A DNA stretch of 64,000 bases, taken from Diadema setosum (taxonomy: Eukaryota; Echinodermata; Echinoidea; Diadematoida; Diadematidae). This document shows positions 58,333-64,000 of this stretch, one piece after another. Numbering within the stretch: position 1 is the first letter of the stretch; each line of letters opens with the position of its first letter. The stretch spans positions 16,681,047-16,745,046 of the forward strand of contig CM067072.1 of NCBI GenBank assembly GCA_033980235.1, written 5' to 3'. The translations under genes were made by a program, and so were the position numbers. The notes under the pieces were generated by a model, which did not search any database, was not told where the DNA came from, and saw only the letters and a program-made list of their open reading frames with translations.

Positions 58333-58491
58333 TTCCTGCTATATGTGATAGTGGATACTACGGCGTGCGGTGTGTGGACAAATGCCACTGTGAGAATGAC
58401 GTGCTCTGTGATAAGATTACTGGAGAGTGCCCTCAGCGGCGATGCGCTGCAGGATATCGTGTTGAAAGTGGACAGATTCATTGCTCCTCAG
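58333..58491 (+). CDS. TEK/TIE1-like: Tie-like receptor, exon F: EGF repeat 4
   Basis: The 159-bp exon (53 codons, phase 1-1) follows acceptor TTAATTTTCAG and ends at donor GTACTG. It encodes PAICDSGYYGVRCVDKCHC, then ENDVLCDKITGEC and CAAGYRVESGQIHC. The cysteine pattern continues the EGF series. Vertebrate Tie receptors have three EGF repeats before the next Ig, so this fourth module is an addition. Ig3, FnIII, transmembrane and kinase exons were not found in the remaining 5.5 kb. Confidence 0.82.
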
Positions 58492-60470
58492 GTACTGCCA
58501 TCAATCGATACAGTATTATTACGAGGCGCGGTCAGACTAGCAAAAGATCGAGATGAAAGTGAAAACATAGTTTTGGTAAGGGTCTGAGAACCCTTCTTGC
58601 ACCATTTCATATTTGCTTGGAATACATCGAAAGAGTCTACCAAGAAACTTACCTGGCTGACGCGATTTTCCGGGATGATGAGTTGTTTCAGAGTATTTGT
58701 GACCGTACATCACAAAACAAACAAAAAGCCGCACCCCTTGATATTATGTGAGGACTCAAGAAAGGTGAAACAGGTCAACCGAGTCAGTTTTGAGTTTTCC
58801 ATATTTTCTGAAAGAGCTATTCTTCTACATTGTCTTTAAGTTTGGGATCATAAATTGAATGGAAAAAATAATGGGTTTTCAGCAGTTTTTCCACAACCCC
58901 TTTTTTGGTAAAGTACTGTGATCAGATTTTTCTTAGAGGCCCCTTTTAATTTCTTGAAAATCCTTTGCACACTCTTCACTTTCAACTCTAATAACTTTTG
59001 AAGGGAAGATGCTACTGCTTTGAAAGTTGAAATTTATTATGAACAGAATGTGTTAATTAAGCATGTTTAATTTCAGCTTAATTTGATAATTCCTTCATTG
59101 TTGTTTCTACAATGGTTTCATCAAGGTTTTTGTCCCATTCATAGGTTAGGAGAATCCACTTGAACATAGTTATACATCATTTCAAAGCTTAGAGTGTGCT
59201 TGTCAAAATGAATCTGACATTGGTGATCGAGTATATTTTGTTTTGGTGTCGATAGAGGGAGCTGGTGATATTATGGAGACAAATATTTTGGAATAATAAT
59301 TTAAATACGATTTGAATAGTATGTGACAGGAATGTATGGTTAGGGTGCGGGTGTGAAGTGAATGAGCAGCGAGAGTGAACAGTTGCATTTGAGGCTTGCT
59401 GGCGAGAAGGTGCGCAGACGGGTTGACAAGCCAAGAACAGGGCCTGAGCATCAGTGCATTTAATTCGGCTGCGTCGCTTGGTGCATTCCCCGTAGACACC
59501 GCTGGCCGTCACTCCAAAAAGGAAAAGGGACCGAGAAGCTGTAAGTTTTGCAGAATTTCATACTGTTACTTCATTTAGCACCCGGTAGGAAAGAAGTTTT
59601 CTTTTTTTTTTTAATCGACTAGAATAGTAGCCAGGAAATGTTAACGTTAAAGAGTATAAAGCAAATACACCACGTGAGGTTCTCGAAATAAAGCTTGAAA
59701 TGATGTTTGTTTTTGTGTACGTAATGAACCAAAATATTCAAGCCAGAGAGAGAACTGGTCTGGTAGTGAGAGTGTTTGAGTAAAAGAAATAGCAATTAGA
59801 TTTTAATCCTGAACGATGAGTTTTGTTGTTGGTGTAATTGCTACGACATTTTTTCTGATAATTGTAATAATTATGATATTAGTAATATTATCGATTTGTG
59901 TTGATACACATATCTACGCCAAGGACGATATGTATGAGGATCGATAAAGCGTAGCTGTGAATCGATTCAGACACAGAAATTAATGGTAAGAGAAAGTATG
60001 TCTTCTCTGAAATTCGGATATGAATGTTAGAACGACGAGAGATACAGTGTAAAGAGCATATATGCAAAGTTAGTAAAAACAGCTAGAAAAGAGTGAGCTT
60101 TTACGGGAGAGATCGGTATTGTTTGGTAGATTAATTCTATCGCTGGATAGTGATAACTGTCCCATTAATAGTGTGAATTTTAAATACTCGCAGGGGTTCA
60201 GTGAGACGGATATTGCCTTGCTTATGCATTTTGTTGTATGGCAATTTATTGCAACAGGACCGAAATGTGCCATAAGCTTTTGCATTCTTTTGTAAGAAAG
60301 GTCAAAATGAACATGAAAGAAGAAAGTGATGTCTTACTAAGCTGAGAGTGTTCGGATACACTTGTTCCTTAACACAACTCTGCAATGGTGAGCACAAATG
60401 GTATATTATAGGAGTTGGGGATTAATAGTTGGGTAGAAATGTATTTTGACAAGGGATTTGTTATATTTCT
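58492..60470. other. Receptor intron or downstream DNA, nothing recognised
   Basis: Short chance frames on both strands. No continuation exon with Ig or FnIII character was seen. Confidence 0.35.
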
Positions 60471-60473
60471 AGC

Positions 60474-60815
60474 CGTCCGTATCCAGGCACTGAGTATCCG
60501 GACTTGTCCGAGGACGTATCCGGAGGCGGATACCGCCCAGTCTTTGAGTCGTCGAGTAATCCCACGCCCAGCTGTGGACAGAACCAGGCAGACACACGCG
60601 AACCGGACGATACCCACGCCAATCGACCGTGTGTATCCGGCCACGCCGTGCTGCCACACCCGTATACACTTCACGCCGCGACGGACTGCAGGAACAGGCG
60701 TCAGCCACCTCGCGTGAACCGCGTATCCGACGCCAGCTGGATCCGGCTTCGCCTGAGCAACACTGTACAGTCGTCGCGCGGTTATCGACGACGTGAAAGT
60801 ACCTTAGATATGTAG
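60474..60815 (+). other. GC-rich open segment, unassigned
   Basis: A roughly 340-bp island, clearly more GC-rich than its flanks, stays open on the plus strand to a stop at 60813-60815 and is largely open on the minus strand too. It repeats GTATCCGG / CCGGA motifs. A possible acceptor (TTTCTAG) precedes it. The translation (PYPGTEYPDL... SRGYRRREST) has no recognised domain. It resembles the CATCCG-rich interior of the Harbinger-like element at 2900-3694 in style, so a repeat origin is as likely as an exon. Confidence 0.25.
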
Positions 60816-61129
60816 GGACTTTATTCATAGGGGTTTTTTTCATACGTAGAAATGCACGTGCTCATATAGGGGCTTATTAGAAATGAGGATACCATAAAAC
60901 CATTTATTTATATACATATAGTTTTGTCTTGCATTCTTCTTCCCGAAAACATTTTTTCTTTCGGTGACTTTGTATTGACATTCGGGAGACAACATCCCAC
61001 ATTGCACCGACTTTGTTTAAATAAAAGAGTCGGATGACACAATTGATTTGAAACGATAATTTGCTGTGTTCAGTTTATTATTGCGGTCGTCTTCCGAGAA
61101 ACCCTTTGACAGATACTTTCTAAGCAGAC

Positions 61130-61755
61130 TGTCTGAAACCTTTAATAACCCAATAAGTCCTGGAAAGTTTTAAACAACCTTCTACCTAACAAAAAAACAG
61201 GTTCAAGATAATAGCATCACTGTAGATGGAGAAATTGTCACTGACCGTGTAAAGCTGGCAAACGACTTTAATGCTCTCTTTTGTCGTGTAGGGAGCATGA
61301 ATAACAACTTGCCCCCAATTGATGTGAATAAGATGTGTACACTAGCAGCCGTAGATTCAAGGTTTACTTTTGATGAGATAACAACAAATTTTGTACAGAA
61401 AGAACTGGATAAAATCAATTGTAAGAAGAGTATAGGACTTGATGATATTCACCCAAGACTTCTCAAATGTGGATCTCATTTTCTAGCAAAACCTTTGGCT
61501 CTTTTGTTTAACTGTTCATTACAAACTGGTGACGTACCCAATGATTTTAAACGTGCGAAAATCATTCCTATTCCAAAGTCCAAAAACTCAACTGAGATGT
61601 CGAATTTCAGACCTATATCAATTCTGCCCATCGTTTCAAAAATCCTTGAAAAAGCTGTTCATAAGCAATTATATGATTATTTACACAGGCAACACCTGCT
61701 ATCTGATAGTCCAGTCAAAATAGGGTTTCACCCACCACTAATTGCAACAGTATGA
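61130..61755 (+). pseudogene. Non-LTR retrotransposon reverse transcriptase fragment
   Basis: The frame encodes TVDGEIVTDRVKLANDFNAL, then CKKSIGLDDIHPRLLKCGSH and KIIPIPKSKNSTEMSNFRPI followed by SILPIVSKILEKAVHKQL. These are the fingers and early palm motifs of CR1/L2/Jockey-like RTs (K-S-x-G-x-D-x-I, F-R-P-I-S-x-L). The frame is disturbed before 61297 and stops at 61755, just after the expected G-F-R position (here GFHPP), so the catalytic YxDD part, endonuclease and 3' end are missing. Confidence 0.85.
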
Positions 61756-61785
61756 ATTCCACTGCAGTGCAACTTGTTATGGGCT

Positions 61786-62520
61786 CCTAAACACCATACT
61801 AAAAGTCCCAAGAAATCCAGTGGGGCAAATTGGCTAAATTTGCATAATATGCAAATTAGCTCCCATAATGATAAAAATGCAGTGTTTCCATGAAAACTAG
61901 GCTTCTAGGTTTCAGATTGGAACACCGAAAGTGTTGAAACCTATGTCTACAATGTCAGTTAGTGCGATGCAAACATTTCCATGCACATAGTCTGGACCTC
62001 ATTTGCATAATATGCAAATTAGCTCCCATAATGATAAAATACACTGTTTCCATGAAAACTAGGCTTCTAGGTTTCAGATTGGAACACCGAAAGTGTTGAA
62101 ACCTATGTTTACAATGTCAGTTAGTGCGATGCAAACATTACCATGTACATAATCTGAGCCTCATTTGCATAATATGCAAATTAGCTTCCATAATGATAAA
62201 AATATCTTTACAGTGTTTCCAGGAAAACTATTCTTATAGGTTTCAGATTGGAACACCGAAAGTGTTGAAACCTATGTTTACAATGCAGGTTATTGCGATG
62301 CAAACATTTCCATGTACACAATCTGGCCCTCATTTGCATAATATGCAAATTAGCTCCCATAACGATAAAAAATAGTGTTTCCATGAAAAGTCAAACTATG
62401 CTATTATGTTTCAGATTGGAACACCGAAAGTGTTGAAACCTATGATTACAATGTCAGTTAGTGCGATGCAAACATTTCCATGTACATAATCTGAGCCTCA
62501 TTTGCATGATATGAGCCAAC
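61786..62520. repeat. Tandem satellite, about 4.5 units of ~165 bp with palindromic octamers
   Basis: Each unit has ATTTGCATAATATGCAAAT (about 61839, 62000, 62162, 62329), 'gtttccatgaaaa', and TTTCAGATTGGAACACCGAA. The palindrome places two octamer motifs (ATTTGCAT and ATGCAAAT) head to head. The array abuts the truncated RT fragment. Confidence 0.85.
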
Positions 62521-63778
62521 GGAATATTCAAATGCTTCAAAGCGCCCGATATGAGGAAAATTAAGAGTGTTCAAATATGATATTTCATTTTCTCTGCACA
62601 AAAACAAAAACAAACTCTACAGCATGAGTAACCTAGCATGAATAATATTATGCAAATTAGAGTTTGTTATCAGACAGATAATGATAGCTTATCCATCAGT
62701 TACGTAGAATGAAAGTACGAAATTAAACAGAACCAGTGCAACATCTATAACTTGTCCAATTTTGTAATGAATGAACTCTATTTGGAGGGTGGTTTATTCG
62801 AATCTTGATGATTCAGCTCTTGCATCCTTGAGGGTTTTGAGATATTGAAGATGGCATAGTCAACTTTAGGAAACCCTGTGCGTAGTGCCCAAAGTTACCT
62901 CTATCGATCATATTATCCCCACGACCATTTATAGAACATGCATCAACCAACACGATTTCCGTTGTTCTAAGCGTACCAGATTTTTTTTAAAGTCGTTCAG
63001 CCGTCTAGCAAAGACCTCTTTTATTTCCATGAAATTGAATTGGCACTGACAGCGGAGACATTTTTCTACAATGTGTATATCTTTTTAGATAAAAGGTGGT
63101 GCACAGTCAAAGCGACTCGCAGGGAGGTACTATCCCTATAGACCCTCACGACCCGGTACAAAACATAATCATATACGCACGTGAATACAGCTGTTTGAAA
63201 CAAAAAACCTCTATAACGTCCTTTTAGTTTCATTTCCATTAAAATTCAGTGAAAGTTATAGAAGAATTATTGTTTCATAATATCTATAAGGTGAAAATAG
63301 TTCTCATACGAAGGCAACCACGTGGAGGGTACCCAAAATTATCCCCTTCCAAAGGCAGTCTAAGACATGCAATAATCATGTACCGACGCAAATACATAAT
63401 TATGTTCTATGGGTACATGCCTTTAAACAGTCTTTCTGGTCCTCTAGCAAAGAAACTTTTATTTAATGAAATTCAATGAGGTTAGCAGAAGATATATTGC
63501 TCTGCAATTTTGACTTACACTGACATGGTTAAAGTGGCGGTCATTCGAAGGGAGCCTACTAGTACTATATGGGAAGTGCCCACATAAATTGCCTCATACA
63601 TGACTCTTATAACGCAAATACGAACGCATTTACAGTCGTTCCAAAAGTGCATGTCTCAAAAAGTTTTATAACTATCACTTGAGTTTTATGACTGTATAAT
63701 TTTTGTAAGGTGCTATAAAATCATTGTACATTCTTTTCATCCTACATAGTTTTACGCACCTCATTTTCTGTTTAAACT
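62521..63778. other. Intergenic, nothing recognised
   Basis: AT-rich DNA; short frames lack recognisable domains. Confidence 0.35.
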
Positions 63779-64000
63779 AGAAATGTCGCTTTGGCGACTG
63801 GTATGCCTCCGCCATAATGCATGATTTTCCCAATATGTCTAGATAGTACATGTGGACAATGTGTGATTACATTTTCACAAAATTGGCAAAATATTGAAAT
63901 GACAAGTTTGTCACAAATGTGTTGAATGTTCACCTTCCTTGACCTAGGTTTAATTGGATGAATAGGAGAGCATGTATCTAGGGATTTAAGGACTTTAACT
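63779..64000. repeat. Probable dispersed repeat, cut by the window end
   Basis: It begins AGAAATGTCGCTTTGGCGAC, with a short inverted pair GTCGC/GCGAC, followed by CTGGTATGCCTCCGCCATAA. The CCTCCGCC motif recalls the repeat at 25110-25565. The right end is outside the window. Confidence 0.35.

Overview
The window is eukaryotic DNA, most likely from a marine invertebrate deuterostome; an echinoderm is my best guess. The reasons are split exons with GT-AG borders, phase-1 receptor modules that align residue by residue with the Tie (TEK/TIE1) receptor family, AT-rich introns packed with microsatellites, and many short TIR elements with TTAA, TAA or TA target duplications. No bacterial-style gene cluster, operon or CRISPR array is present. 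The species is an inference and is not proven by the sequence.

Genes. Three host loci can be supported. (1) A minus-strand first exon at 6127-6606 encodes the N-terminus and start of the kinase fold of a secretory-pathway kinase of the PKDCC/VLK type; the rest is not visible. (2) A plus-strand receptor gene runs from 31287 to at least 58491: two Ig-like exons (31287-31640, 32762-33037) and four EGF exons (33597-33731, 35017-35187, 41291-41443, 58333-58491). All six are phase 1-1. The order and key motifs match the ectodomain of Tie receptors; the signal peptide, FnIII, membrane and kinase exons are not seen. (3) A weaker minus-strand candidate first exon at 687-846 has a type II membrane anchor.

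Two large mobile elements sit in the introns of the receptor gene. Intron D-E holds a 5.5 kb Ty3/gypsy-like LTR element (35215-40759) with near-identical LTRs, a 4-bp TSD, a primer site matching tRNA-Ser(GCT), and internal deletions that removed RT/RNase H and the integrase core. Intron E-F holds a 16,017-bp Maverick/Polinton (41985-58001) with a perfect 6-bp TSD and about 535-bp TIRs. It retains only a broken protein-primed type B DNA polymerase. That polymerase is itself split by a 5.6 kb TIR element (50322-55941, 8-bp TSD) filled with a tandem array of about 160-bp units, and a 1.1 kb TIR element (52927-54061) is inserted in one of those units. The result is four levels of nesting: gene, Polinton, array-bearing transposon, small TIR element.

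The first 31 kb is mostly a repeat landscape: two piggyBac-like elements sharing one TTAA (1956-2738, 2743-4007) with a Harbinger-like element inside the second (2900-3694), further TTAA-flanked families (4044-4393, 9048-9875, 12896-13095, 13100-13505), a three-copy TIR family (11365, 18063, 20640), a 2.4 kb array (14335-16800), a foldback element (17740-17947), a large inverted repeat (21296-23971), and a possible 4.3 kb TIR element (26812-31109) with clusters of AGGTCA half-sites. The last 6 kb holds a 5'-truncated or deleted non-LTR RT fragment (61130-61755) followed by a roughly 165-bp satellite carrying palindromic octamer motifs.
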